Origin: Saccharopolyspora hirsuta
Lineage (GTDB): Bacteria > Actinomycetota > Actinomycetes > Mycobacteriales > Pseudonocardiaceae
NCBI RefSeq assembly: GCF_008630535.1
Contig: NZ_VWPH01000016.1
Span: 124,001 to 188,000 of the forward strand
Direction: 5' to 3'
Length of the DNA stretch: 64,000 nt
Part shown: in pieces, positions 9,601 through 17,525 of the stretch
Layout: each line of letters opens with the position of its first letter
How positions within the stretch are numbered: position 1 is the first letter of the stretch
Program-made: the position numbers and the translations under genes
The notes under the pieces: generated by a model
What the model was told of the DNA's origin: nothing
The model's input: the letters and a program-made list of their open reading frames with translations, nothing else
The model's database searches: none

Positions 9601-12600
9601 CCCGTCGAGGTGCCGGGGGCGGAAACGCGGCTGTGGCGGGCCGAGATCGGGTCGGCGGCGCATCCCTGGATGGAGCGGTGCGCCGTAGCGCCCGCTGCCG
9701 TGCTCGTCGAGCTGATGCTGGCGGCGGCGAGAGCGGTGTCCGGCGCGAACGAGCTGCGAGACGTGGTGCTGCACGAGCCGCTGCCGCTGGCCGACCGCAC
9801 GGTGGTGTCGGTCGCCGCGACGCCCGCGCGCGACCGCGGTCTGGAGCTGGCGGTGTCGGCCAAGGTGGGTGGTGCGTGGACGTGCTGCGCCACCGCCGCG
9901 GCCAGCGCCTCGGTGGAGGCCCTGGAGGGGGCGATCGGTGCACACCTGTCCGAGGTCAGGCACCCCGACGGCCACGGGAACTCGGGGTTCGCGCTGCACC
10001 CCGCGCTCGCCGAGGACTGCCTCCGCGCGCTGGTGCCGCCGACCGAGGACGGCCAGGCGCGCCGGGTCTTGCGGATCGGACGCGTGCACCTCGCCGGGGA
10101 CCCCCGCCAGGTCGCCACCGTGGCGCGTTCCGGCCCGAGGTCGCTCCGCCTGCTCGACCGGACGGGCGCGGTGCTGGCCGGGATGGACGACGTCGAGCTG
10201 ACCGAGTTCTCCCGCGCCGAGATCGTCCTCCCCCCGGAACGGCTCGCCTTCGGCACGAGCTGGGTGCCCGCCGAGCCTGCCCCGGGCGGCAGCGGGCGTT
10301 CCGGGGACTGGCTCGTGCTCCACTCCCCCGACGCGGACCCCGCCCCGCTGCTGCAACGGCTTTCCGAGCGCGGTCGCCGCGCCATCGCCGCGCCGCTGGA
10401 CCGGTGCGGCGAGCTCACCGGGCTCGTCGAGGGGTGCGATGCGCTGGCCGGTGTCGTCGTGCTGCCCCCGACACCGGGTTCGCCGGGCGCGTTCGACGAG
10501 GCGCGCGGGTCGGTGCTGGCCACCGCCGCGGTCGTCGGTCAGCTGACCGAGCTCACCGGCCGGGGCTGGGCACCGCCGCGGCTGTGGCTGGTCACCAGCG
10601 GCGCCTTCGCGGTGCGCCCGGATGAAGCCGGACGACCGGCGGTCGCCGCGTTGCGCGGCCTGGTCCGGGTGCTGGCCTACGAGCATCCCGAACTGCACGT
10701 CACCGCCGCCGACTTCGACCACGGGTCACCGGCCGGTGCCCCGGAACTGGTTCCCGAGCTGCTGTCCGACCCGCCCGAGGACGAACTCGCGTGGCGGGGC
10801 GGCCGCCGTTTCGCGCACGTCGTCGACCAGGCCGCGCTGCCGTCCGGGCAGCCGCGGGTCCCGGTGGTCGGCGACGGCGCGTACGTGATCACCGGTGGGC
10901 TCGGCGGTCTCGGCATCGAGGCCGCTCGGTGGCTGGCTTCCGCGGGCGCCGGGCGGATCGTGCTGTCCGGCCGCCGCCCGCCGTCGGCGCGGGCGCGGGA
11001 CGCGATCGAGGAGATCACCGCACGCGGCAGCGATGTCGAAGTGGTGACCGGTGATCTCACCGAGCCCGGCATCGCCGGAGAACTGGTGCGCGCGGCAACA
11101 GCGGGCGGTGTCGCGCTGCGCGGTGTGCTGCACGCGGCCGGGGCGCTGGCCGACAGCGCCGTGCTCGCCACGTCGTCCGAGGACCTGGCGACGGCTTGGC
11201 GCGCCAAAGCGGAGGGAGCGCTGCTGCTGCACGAAGCGTGCGCGGGCAGCTCTCTGGACTGGTGGTTGTCGTACTCCTCGGCCGCCGCGCTGTTCGGCTC
11301 TCCGGGCCAGGCCGCCTATGCGACCGCCAACGCCTGGTTGGACTCCTTCACGACGTGGCAGCGCGCTCAAGGCGTTCCCGCTTCGGCGATCCAATGGGGA
11401 GCGTGGGCGCGGATCGGGGCCGCGGTCGGCAAGCACAACCCCGTGCTGGAACCGATGCCACCGCGCGAGGCGATGGCCGCGCTGCCCGCCGTGCTCGCTT
11501 CCGGACGCGCGCACACCGCGATCACCCGCCTGCGCACCGACGTGGTGTTGGAGATGTTCCCGGGGCTGGCCGACCGCCCGTTCTTCTCCGAGCTGATCGG
11601 CGCTGCCCGGCCAGAACCCGGTGGGTCCGAGGGCACCGCTGCCGCAGCGGAGCTGCGCGCACTGTCCGAAGAGGATCCGGAGCGCGCCGGGGAGGCGGTC
11701 GCCGACCACGTGGCGTCGCTGATCGCCGAGATGATGTGGCTGGACTCGGCGAGCCTCGACCGGCACGCACCGCTCACCTCGCTCGGCGTCGACTCGCTGC
11801 TGGCGATGCGCGCTCGCGGCGCGCTGGAGCGGGACTTCGGCCTCACCCTCCCGCTTCCAATGCTGCTGAGGGGAGCGACCATCGCCGACGTCGCCGAGCA
11901 CGTGGTCGCCGTGCTGCGCGGCGGGGACCGCGCACCGCAGCGCCGGGCAGGACGCGGCCCGGGGCCGCGCGATTTCGCCGAACGCTGGGTGGCGGGCGAG
12001 GTCGCGCGCGCCCTCGGCCTGGCCGACGGCGACCTCGGCGTGCACGTGCCGCTCACCGAGGTGGGCATGGACGGCGAAGCGGCCGAGCGGCTGCTCGCGG
12101 CCATCGGCAACGGACTCGCCAGGCCGGTCACCAGGGCGGAACTGCTCGCGAAGCCGACCATCGCCGGGATGGCCGAAGTGCTGCGCGAGGAAGTGGAAGG
12201 AGCGGTGACCGGCCCGGTGCGAGCGCTCGGCGGCGGTGGTGGCGCACCGCTCTACCTCTTCCACGCCGCGGGCAGCCCGACGGCCGTCTACCGGCCCTTC
12301 GTGGCGCAGTTGCGCAGCGACGCCACGTGCTTCGGCATGGAACGCCTCGACGAGCTCCGCACCGTGGAGAGCAAGGCGGCGCGGTACGCCGAGATCATCC
12401 GGCAGCAGCAGCCGACCGGCCCGTACCGGCTGGGCGGCTGGTCGTTCGGCGGGCTGCTCGCGTTCGAAACGGCGCAGCGGCTCGCCTCCGCCGGGCACGA
12501 GATCGAGCTGCTCTTCCTGATCGACACGATCCTGCCGCTGCCCCCGGCCGAGCACGCGCCCGAGCGCGCGCGGCTGCGCCGCTTCGTCGACTACGTCGAG

Positions 12601-13047
12601 CAGACCTACCAGGTCGATCTGGGGCTGCCCGACGGCGAGCTGGCGGCGCTGCCGGAACCGGAGCGCGACGCCCTCGTCATGCGCAGGCTCGCCGAGCGGG
12701 TCGCGGCGATGGGCCCGGCCGTGCTGGAGCACCAGCGAACGTCCTATCTGGACGCCCAGATCGCCGAGCAGTACACCCCGCGCCACTACCCGGGGCGGGT
12801 CCTGCTGTTCCGGGCCAAGGACCCGCACCCGCTGACGACCGCGCTCGACCCGCGCTACCTGCGCACCGACGACGCGCTCGGCTGGGACGAGTTCTGCCCG
12901 CGCCTGGAGACCGTCAAGGTCCACGGCGACCACATCACGGTCGTCGACATGCCGCACGTGGCGGTCGTGGCCGAGCGCGTCTCCGACGAGCTCGACCGCC
13001 GCGAACCCGCGGTCACGCCCCCGCACAGGGAGAAGAGGACGAGATGA
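6637..13047 (+). CDS. Type I polyketide synthase: ACP-KS-AT-DH(dead)-KR-ACP-ACP(degenerate)-TE
   Basis: 2136 aa; ATG overlaps the exporter stop. The N-terminal ACP has FGVSSRDAV with Ser50, matching the Pks13 N-terminal carrier loaded by FadD32. The KS carries C272, H407 and H447. The AT has GHSMGE (Ser713) and ASHS (His817), the latter closer to methylmalonyl than malonyl types. The DH region (about 985-1270) has lost its catalytic residues: MER replaces the usual ADH (Arg1014 for His), and the second-half Asp position is Glu (HPALAE). The KR is intact (TGGLGGLG, K1524, S1548, Y1561, N1565). ACP2 has GVDSL (Ser1720); a third carrier-like domain reads GMDGE, with Gly1813 instead of Ser. A thioesterase (GWSFGG, Ser1936) ends the chain. 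Predicted role: extend a ligase-loaded fatty acid by one or more units and release a beta-hydroxy acyl product. Confidence 0.93.
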   Translation: MSSTELTANSAPRGAAQWRAWLTEQIAAVTGAPLSEHDAHRPLLEFGVSSRDAVALVARAGELLGRELPGTLVWSAPTIAELAEVLAGDPAGRAMSGAPGPRRAAEEDVAVVGLACRMPGAHAAEEFWRLLRDGRSAIGAVPAGRWERFVPDVAERDLPARGGFLDDVAGFDAEFFGISPGEAEVVDPQQRLLLEVVWEALAHAGIPAGSLRGTDCGVFVGLSATEYAQLTMTDLDRIDTWSATGAAASIAANRVSYQLGVHGPSLTTDTACSSSLVAVHQAVRALVDGEASAAIACGVNLLLSPAITQNFHRAGLLSADGRCKPFDAAADGIVRGEGCGAVVLKRLGDAERDQDRILAVIKGSAVNSDGRSNGLMAPNPAAQQQVLARAYHRAGLRARSVDYVEAHGTGTLLGDPVEAGALAAVLGAGRRPRQPLLIGSVKSNIGHLEGAAGIAGLIKVVLGLRHGRIPPTLNFTAPNPGIDFTGLAVVTEGTEWPRYSGVARAGVSSFGFGGTNAHVVVEEWPRTPPPVRRDSPGRPEVVVVSGRSPERLRTRARALADWLDGHRDEGIAAIAAACAHACDDEPARAAVSARDNGELAERLRRIAGGAPVRTAEPRGPGPVFVFSGYGSQWPGMGRRLLAEEPAFARAVDGLAPAFRRIAGVELADLLSGVDDGTDAPVSIEQLALFGTQVALAELWQAHGVQPAAVLGHSMGEVAAAVVIGALEPDDGLRVMLHRTGVLDELQARGAGAMAAVGLSADEVAELAERFDGVAVAVHASPAQCTVTGPADQVRALVDHVVAGGGLARVLLSGAASHSAAVEPLLDGFTTALGGLRPAPGRPEVACYSSVLDDPRRRPDFGAGYWAANLREQVRFTQAVAAAVADGHRRFIEIAPHPVVAAAIEQTAAATGVDDVAVIPTLRRDPGGTTGGFAAALADVSACDGAAVLRRRYPRVVLDLPAPVWQHRHYWVDTGGRAGARSGHPFLGEPVEVPGAETRLWRAEIGSAAHPWMERCAVAPAAVLVELMLAAARAVSGANELRDVVLHEPLPLADRTVVSVAATPARDRGLELAVSAKVGGAWTCCATAAASASVEALEGAIGAHLSEVRHPDGHGNSGFALHPALAEDCLRALVPPTEDGQARRVLRIGRVHLAGDPRQVATVARSGPRSLRLLDRTGAVLAGMDDVELTEFSRAEIVLPPERLAFGTSWVPAEPAPGGSGRSGDWLVLHSPDADPAPLLQRLSERGRRAIAAPLDRCGELTGLVEGCDALAGVVVLPPTPGSPGAFDEARGSVLATAAVVGQLTELTGRGWAPPRLWLVTSGAFAVRPDEAGRPAVAALRGLVRVLAYEHPELHVTAADFDHGSPAGAPELVPELLSDPPEDELAWRGGRRFAHVVDQAALPSGQPRVPVVGDGAYVITGGLGGLGIEAARWLASAGAGRIVLSGRRPPSARARDAIEEITARGSDVEVVTGDLTEPGIAGELVRAATAGGVALRGVLHAAGALADSAVLATSSEDLATAWRAKAEGALLLHEACAGSSLDWWLSYSSAAALFGSPGQAAYATANAWLDSFTTWQRAQGVPASAIQWGAWARIGAAVGKHNPVLEPMPPREAMAALPAVLASGRAHTAITRLRTDVVLEMFPGLADRPFFSELIGAARPEPGGSEGTAAAAELRALSEEDPERAGEAVADHVASLIAEMMWLDSASLDRHAPLTSLGVDSLLAMRARGALERDFGLTLPLPMLLRGATIADVAEHVVAVLRGGDRAPQRRAGRGPGPRDFAERWVAGEVARALGLADGDLGVHVPLTEVGMDGEAAERLLAAIGNGLARPVTRAELLAKPTIAGMAEVLREEVEGAVTGPVRALGGGGGAPLYLFHAAGSPTAVYRPFVAQLRSDATCFGMERLDELRTVESKAARYAEIIRQQQPTGPYRLGGWSFGGLLAFETAQRLASAGHEIELLFLIDTILPLPPAEHAPERARLRRFVDYVEQTYQVDLGLPDGELAALPEPERDALVMRRLAERVAAMGPAVLEHQRTSYLDAQIAEQYTPRHYPGRVLLFRAKDPHPLTTALDPRYLRTDDALGWDEFCPRLETVKVHGDHITVVDMPHVAVVAERVSDELDRREPAVTPPHREKRTR

Positions 13048-14063
13048 GAGGAACACGACAACGCCGTCGCCGTTCGCCGAGAGCGCTCACCGCCGGGATC
13101 CTGGCCGCGCTGGTCCTGCCGCTCGCCGGAGCCGGAGCGGCGGCCGAACCGGACCCGCCGGCGGCCGACGACGGGGCGCGGGTGGTCGCCGAGACCTGGA
13201 TCGACGAACGCACCCTCGACCTGAAGATCGAGACACCGGCGCTGCCCGGCACGGCCATGGTGCGGCTGCTGGTCCCGCGGGGCTGGTCGAAGGACGCCAC
13301 CCGCACCTGGCCGGTGCTCTACCTGCTGCACGGGTGCTGCGATCCCGCCGAGTACCAGTCCTGGACGGCCTTCACCGACGTCGAGGAGTTCACCGCGGAC
13401 AAGCCGGCGATCATCGTCATGCCCAGCGGTGGCGCGATCGGCATGTACAGCCAGTGGTGGAACTACGGGCTCAGCGACAAACCGGACTGGCCGACCTTCC
13501 ACACCACCGAACTCCGCCAGATCCTGGAGCGCGGCTACAAGGCCGGGACGGACCGGGCCGTCGCCGGGCTGTCCATGGGCGGCTACGGGGCGATGGAGTA
13601 CGCCAGCCGCTTCCCGGGGATGTTCTCGGCGGCGGCCGCCTACAGCGGTGCGCTCAACACGCTGGCGCCGCCGATCCCCGAGGTGACGCAGCTGAACATG
13701 ATCGCGCAGGGGTTCCCGGTCTGGGGCGTGCTGTGGGGCGACCCGTGGTCGCAGCGGCTGCGGTGGATGGACCACAACCCCTTCGACAAGGTGGAGAGGC
13801 TGCGCGGCACGAAGCTGTTCGTCTCGGCCGGTGACGGCCAGCCCGGCCCGATCGAGGACCCGTCCGGTCCGCCCCCGGCCGGGTCGCTGCTGGAGGAGGT
13901 CGCCCTCGGCAACTCCCGGACGTTCACCGACCGGTTGCAGGCTGCGGGCATCCCGGTCACCACCGACTACTACGGCCCCGGCACCCACACCTGGCCCTAC
14001 TGGGAACGCGCGCTGAAGCGCTCGTGGCCGCTGCTGGCCTCCGGCATGGGCATCGCCGGTTGA
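13044..14063 (+). CDS. Secreted antigen-85-like esterase / acyltransferase (esterase D family)
   Basis: 339 aa, coupled to the synthase by ATGA. The N-terminus is a long basic signal peptide (MRGTRQRRRRSPRAL, hydrophobic core, cleavage near GAAA). The alpha/beta-hydrolase body has LYLLHGC, the nucleophile elbow GLSMGG (Ser177) and a C-terminal GTHTW with His315, as in the antigen 85 / PF00756 esterase family. Mycobacterial antigen 85 proteins transfer mycolates between trehalose and arabinogalactan outside the membrane. Coupling to a synthase suggests that this enzyme transfers or hydrolyses the cluster's own acyl product; simple esterase activity remains possible. Confidence 0.85.
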   Translation: MRGTRQRRRRSPRALTAGILAALVLPLAGAGAAAEPDPPAADDGARVVAETWIDERTLDLKIETPALPGTAMVRLLVPRGWSKDATRTWPVLYLLHGCCDPAEYQSWTAFTDVEEFTADKPAIIVMPSGGAIGMYSQWWNYGLSDKPDWPTFHTTELRQILERGYKAGTDRAVAGLSMGGYGAMEYASRFPGMFSAAAAYSGALNTLAPPIPEVTQLNMIAQGFPVWGVLWGDPWSQRLRWMDHNPFDKVERLRGTKLFVSAGDGQPGPIEDPSGPPPAGSLLEEVALGNSRTFTDRLQAAGIPVTTDYYGPGTHTWPYWERALKRSWPLLASGMGIAG

Positions 14064-14104
14064 GCCCAGCACCGCTTGCCCCTCGCCCCGACTTGGAGGA
14101 ATTC

Positions 14105-15880
14105 ATGACGAGCACCTGGAGCGTCCGCGACACCGGCAGCACGGCCGAGGCGGACGCCGAGACCCTTCCCTCGGTGCTGGCCCGCTGGGCGCGCACCCGC
14201 GGTGCCGACCGGGCGTTCACCTTCGTCGACTACCGCGACGATCCCGCTGGCGCGCCGGTGTCGCTGACCTGGCGCGAGCTCGACGACCGGGTGAGCGCGG
14301 TGGCGCAGTGGTGCCAGCGGCACGCCTGCCCCGGCGAGCGGATCGCGGTGCTGGTCGAGCAGTCGCTGGACTACGTGATCGCGTTCCTCGGCGTGCTGCG
14401 CGCGGGGTCGGTCGCCGTGCCGATGTACGAGCCGAGCCCGCTGCCGGGGCACCTGACGCGGCTGGCCACCGCGCTCGCCGACGCCGCTCCGTCGGTGGTG
14501 CTGACCACCCGGCGGCACACCGACGCGGTGCACGACTTCCTCGACGAGCACGACCTCGACGCGCACCTGGTGGCCGTGGACGTGCTGCCGCACCGCCCCG
14601 GCGAGGAGTTCCGGCCACCGGCGCTGTCGCCGGACGACCTCGCCTACCTGCAGTACACGTCGGGCTCCACGCGGAACCCGGCAGGCGTGATGATCTCGCA
14701 CGGCAACGTGGCGGTCGCGGCCGCGCAGACCGTGCGGGTGTACGAGGGAACCCCCGGCAGCGAGGTGGTGAGCTGGCTGCCGCTGTTCCACGACATGGGG
14801 CTGATCGTCGGACTGGCCGCACCGCTGATGGGCGGGCTGTCGTCGACCCTGCTGGACCCGCTGGCGTTCCTCACCCGCCCGGTGCGCTGGCTGGAGCTGA
14901 TGGCCGAGGCGGGCCGGGCGATCACGGTCGCGCCCAACTTCGCCTACGGCTACACCGCGTCGCGCACCACCGACGAGGACAAGGCAGGGCTGCGGCTCGA
15001 CGACGTGGCGACCTTCGGCGACGGCAGCGAGCCCGTCGTCGAGTCCACCGTGGACACCTTCTACGCGCGGTTCGCCGACTGCGGCGCGCGGCGGAGCATG
15101 TTCCGCCAGGGCTACGGGCTGGCCGAGGCCGTGCTGCTGGTGTCCTCCTCACCGGCCGGTGAACCGCCGAAGCCGCGGACCTTCGACCGCGAGCTGCTGG
15201 CCGCGGGCCGGGCGGTCGAGGTGGCGTCGGGGTCCACCCTGGTGTCGGCGGGACAGCCGGTGGAGCAGCGGGTGCGGGTGGTGGATCCGGACTCCCACCG
15301 GGTGCTGCCCGACGGCCGCGTGGGCGAGATCTGGACCAGCGGCCCGAACGTCTGCCGGGGCTACTGGGGCAGGCCCGAAGCCGAGTCCGCGGCGGTGTTC
15401 CGGGCCGTGGCGCGCGACGCCGACGGGCGGGAGGTCGAGCCCTACCCCGGCTGCCGGGGCTGGCTGCGCACCGGCGATCTCGGGGTGCTCGTCGACGGCG
15501 ACCTGTTCGTCACGGGGCGGTTGAAGGACCTGATCATCGTCGACGGGCGCAACCACTACCCGCAGGACGTCGAGCACACCGCGGAGAACGCGCACCCGGC
15601 GGTGCGGCGGCACGCCGTCGTCGCGTTCGCGGTGTCCGACGAGACCGGTGAGCACGCGGTGGTGGTCGCCGAGCGGGCCAGGCAGGTGCCGCCAGCGGAG
15701 CTGGACCGCGCGGAAGTCGCGGCGGCCGTCCGCGAGGCGGTGGCCGCCGAGCACGGGCTGGCAGTGCGCGATGTCGTGCTCATCGAGCCCGGTGAGCTGC
15801 CGCGCACCTCCAGCGGCAAGGTGCGGCGCACCACCTGCCGCGCGGCCTACCTCGACGGCGCTCTCGTCACCGCCGCCTGA
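14105..15880 (+). CDS. Long-chain fatty acyl-AMP ligase, FadD32-like
   Basis: 591 aa, strong site GGAGGAATTC before the ATG. The adenylation motif is YTSGSTRNPAGV, the FadD32-type variant rather than the usual acyl-CoA synthetase loop. Later motifs are GYGLAEAVL, WTSGPNVCRGYWG, RTGDLG, and a C-terminal SSGKVRR supplying the catalytic Lys. FAALs make acyl-AMP and pass the acyl group to a carrier protein, not to CoA. The obvious acceptor is Ser50 of the N-terminal ACP of the synthase encoded 1 kb upstream. Confidence 0.92.
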   Translation: MTSTWSVRDTGSTAEADAETLPSVLARWARTRGADRAFTFVDYRDDPAGAPVSLTWRELDDRVSAVAQWCQRHACPGERIAVLVEQSLDYVIAFLGVLRAGSVAVPMYEPSPLPGHLTRLATALADAAPSVVLTTRRHTDAVHDFLDEHDLDAHLVAVDVLPHRPGEEFRPPALSPDDLAYLQYTSGSTRNPAGVMISHGNVAVAAAQTVRVYEGTPGSEVVSWLPLFHDMGLIVGLAAPLMGGLSSTLLDPLAFLTRPVRWLELMAEAGRAITVAPNFAYGYTASRTTDEDKAGLRLDDVATFGDGSEPVVESTVDTFYARFADCGARRSMFRQGYGLAEAVLLVSSSPAGEPPKPRTFDRELLAAGRAVEVASGSTLVSAGQPVEQRVRVVDPDSHRVLPDGRVGEIWTSGPNVCRGYWGRPEAESAAVFRAVARDADGREVEPYPGCRGWLRTGDLGVLVDGDLFVTGRLKDLIIVDGRNHYPQDVEHTAENAHPAVRRHAVVAFAVSDETGEHAVVVAERARQVPPAELDRAEVAAAVREAVAAEHGLAVRDVVLIEPGELPRTSSGKVRRTTCRAAYLDGALVTAA

Positions 15881-15885
15881 CCGCG

Positions 15886-17406
15886 ATGGCGACCACGGAA
15901 GCACCGGCGGTCGGCGAAGTCCAGCGCCAGCAGCCCGCGCCGTTCGCGCGCGGGCCGGTGCTGGCCATCGCCGCCGCGGTGGGCGCGGTTCTGCTGGCGG
16001 TCAGCGGCCAGTTCGGCTACTTCGGCGACGAGCTGTACTTCCTGGCCTCCGGCCGCTACCACTGGGCGTGGGGGTACGCGGACAACCCGTGGCTGCTGCC
16101 CGCGCTGGCCCGCGGGCTCGACGTGCTCTTCCCCGGCTCGGTCGTCGGCCTGCGGCTGCTGCCGATGCTGCTCACCTGCGCCGGAGTGGTGCTGGCCGCG
16201 CTGATCGCCCGCGAGTTCGGCGGCGGGCGGCGGGCGCAGGTGCTCACGGCCGGTGCCTACGCCCTGTCGTTCCAGCTGCTGGCGTCCGGGCACGTGCTGG
16301 CCACCTCGACGGTCGACCCGTTCTGCTGGGTGCTGGTGAGCTGGCTGGTGGCGCGCTGGGTGCGCACCGGCAGCGACCGCCTGCTGCTGGCGGCGGGGCT
16401 GGTCACTGCGGTGGCCATGCAGGGCAAGTTCCTCATCGCGTTCTTCTGGCTGGCGCTGGCCGCCGGGGCGCTGCTGGCCGGACCGCGCCGCCTGCTCACC
16501 CGCCCGCGGCTGTGGGCGGGCGGAGCGGTGACGGTGCTGGTCAGCGTGCCAACGCTGCGCTGGCAGATCGACCACGGCTGGCCCTACCTGAGCATGCACG
16601 AGGTGGTGGCCGAGCAGAACGCCCGGATGCTCGGCGGACCGGCGGCGATGATCCCGCTCGCGCTGCTCGCCTCCGGGCTGCTGGTGGGCGTGTTCCTGGT
16701 GTGCCACGGCGGGTACGCGCTGCTGCGGGCACCGGAACTGCGCCCGTACCGGTTGTTCGGCTGGGCATCGGTGCTGGTGCCCCTGATCTTCCTGGTCACC
16801 GCGAGCCGCTACTACTACGTGGCCGGGTTGTACGCGGTCCTGTTCGCCGCGTCGGCGGTGGTGATCGAGCGCCGCAGCACCGCCCGCTGGTGGCGGTGGG
16901 TGCCCACCTGGCCGGTGTACGCGCTGTCGGTTCCCCTGATGGTGTTCCTGGCGCTGCCGGTCCGCCCCGCGACGGCGTTCACCGGAGTGTCCGTGGTGGA
17001 CTTCGTCGCGAGCGGGAGCTACGGCTGGACGCGCTTGGCCGACACCGCCGCCACCGAGTACTGGAACCTCGACCCCGGTGCGCGCCACCGCACCGCGGTC
17101 ATGGGCGACAGCTACTGGCAGGCCAGCGCGCTGGACGTCCACGGCCGCGAACGCGGCCTCCCCCGCGCGTACGGCCCGGAACGCGGCTACTGGTACGCCG
17201 GGCACCCGCCGCGAGAGGTCGACCAGGTCCTCTACGTCGGAGGCGATCCGGCCTGGCTGCGCCAGTTCTTCGGCGAGGTCCGCCAGATCTCCGCGGTGCG
17301 CCTGGACGTCGAAGCCCAGGTGGCCAACCAGAACGTCCCGATCTGGCTGTGCACCCGCCCCACCGACCCGTGGCCGCAGCTGTGGACCCGCATGCACCGG
17401 CCCTGA
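15886..17406 (+). CDS. Polytopic GT-C glycosyltransferase, PMT_2/ArnT-like
   Basis: 506 aa, starting 5 nt after the ligase stop. About ten membrane helices follow a first extracytoplasmic loop with the acidic pair in FGDELYF, the metal or substrate site of PMT/ArnT-type enzymes that use polyprenyl-phosphate sugars. A soluble C-terminal tail of about 120 residues follows the last helix. It probably adds a sugar to a lipid, glycan or protein at the outer membrane face. As the last gene of the cluster it may glycosylate the lipid product or its acceptor; the substrate cannot be told from sequence. Confidence 0.8.
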   Translation: MATTEAPAVGEVQRQQPAPFARGPVLAIAAAVGAVLLAVSGQFGYFGDELYFLASGRYHWAWGYADNPWLLPALARGLDVLFPGSVVGLRLLPMLLTCAGVVLAALIAREFGGGRRAQVLTAGAYALSFQLLASGHVLATSTVDPFCWVLVSWLVARWVRTGSDRLLLAAGLVTAVAMQGKFLIAFFWLALAAGALLAGPRRLLTRPRLWAGGAVTVLVSVPTLRWQIDHGWPYLSMHEVVAEQNARMLGGPAAMIPLALLASGLLVGVFLVCHGGYALLRAPELRPYRLFGWASVLVPLIFLVTASRYYYVAGLYAVLFAASAVVIERRSTARWWRWVPTWPVYALSVPLMVFLALPVRPATAFTGVSVVDFVASGSYGWTRLADTAATEYWNLDPGARHRTAVMGDSYWQASALDVHGRERGLPRAYGPERGYWYAGHPPREVDQVLYVGGDPAWLRQFFGEVRQISAVRLDVEAQVANQNVPIWLCTRPTDPWPQLWTRMHRP

Positions 17407-17442
17407 CCGCTGCTCCCCGCACGCAGAACTTCACTCTTCGGC

Positions 17443-17463
17443 CCGGCGGGGCACCCCCGCCGG
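17443..17463 (+). terminator. Hairpin after the lipid cluster
   Basis: CCGGCGGGG and CCCCGCCGG form a perfect 9-bp stem with a CAC loop, 36 nt after the glycosyltransferase stop. There is no U-tract, as is common in actinomycetes. It lies between convergent genes and may serve both strands. Confidence 0.7.
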
Positions 17464-17525
17464 AACGCTGCCCCGCCGATGTCGGCTGCCTGTGATTCGG
17501 CGCCACCAGGTGACGGGAAGACCTC

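Noticed and set aside
5395..10722. Very long open frame on the minus strand opposite the exporter and synthase
   Set aside because: Arises from high third-position GC of the genuine plus-strand genes; its translation shows no domains and is Arg/Gly/Ala-rich low-complexity sequence.
14105..17406. Interpretation of the lipid cluster as a true mycolic acid (pks13) locus
   Set aside because: The synthase has DH and KR domains absent from Pks13, and no accD4-type carboxylase is present, so it is related to but distinct from that locus.
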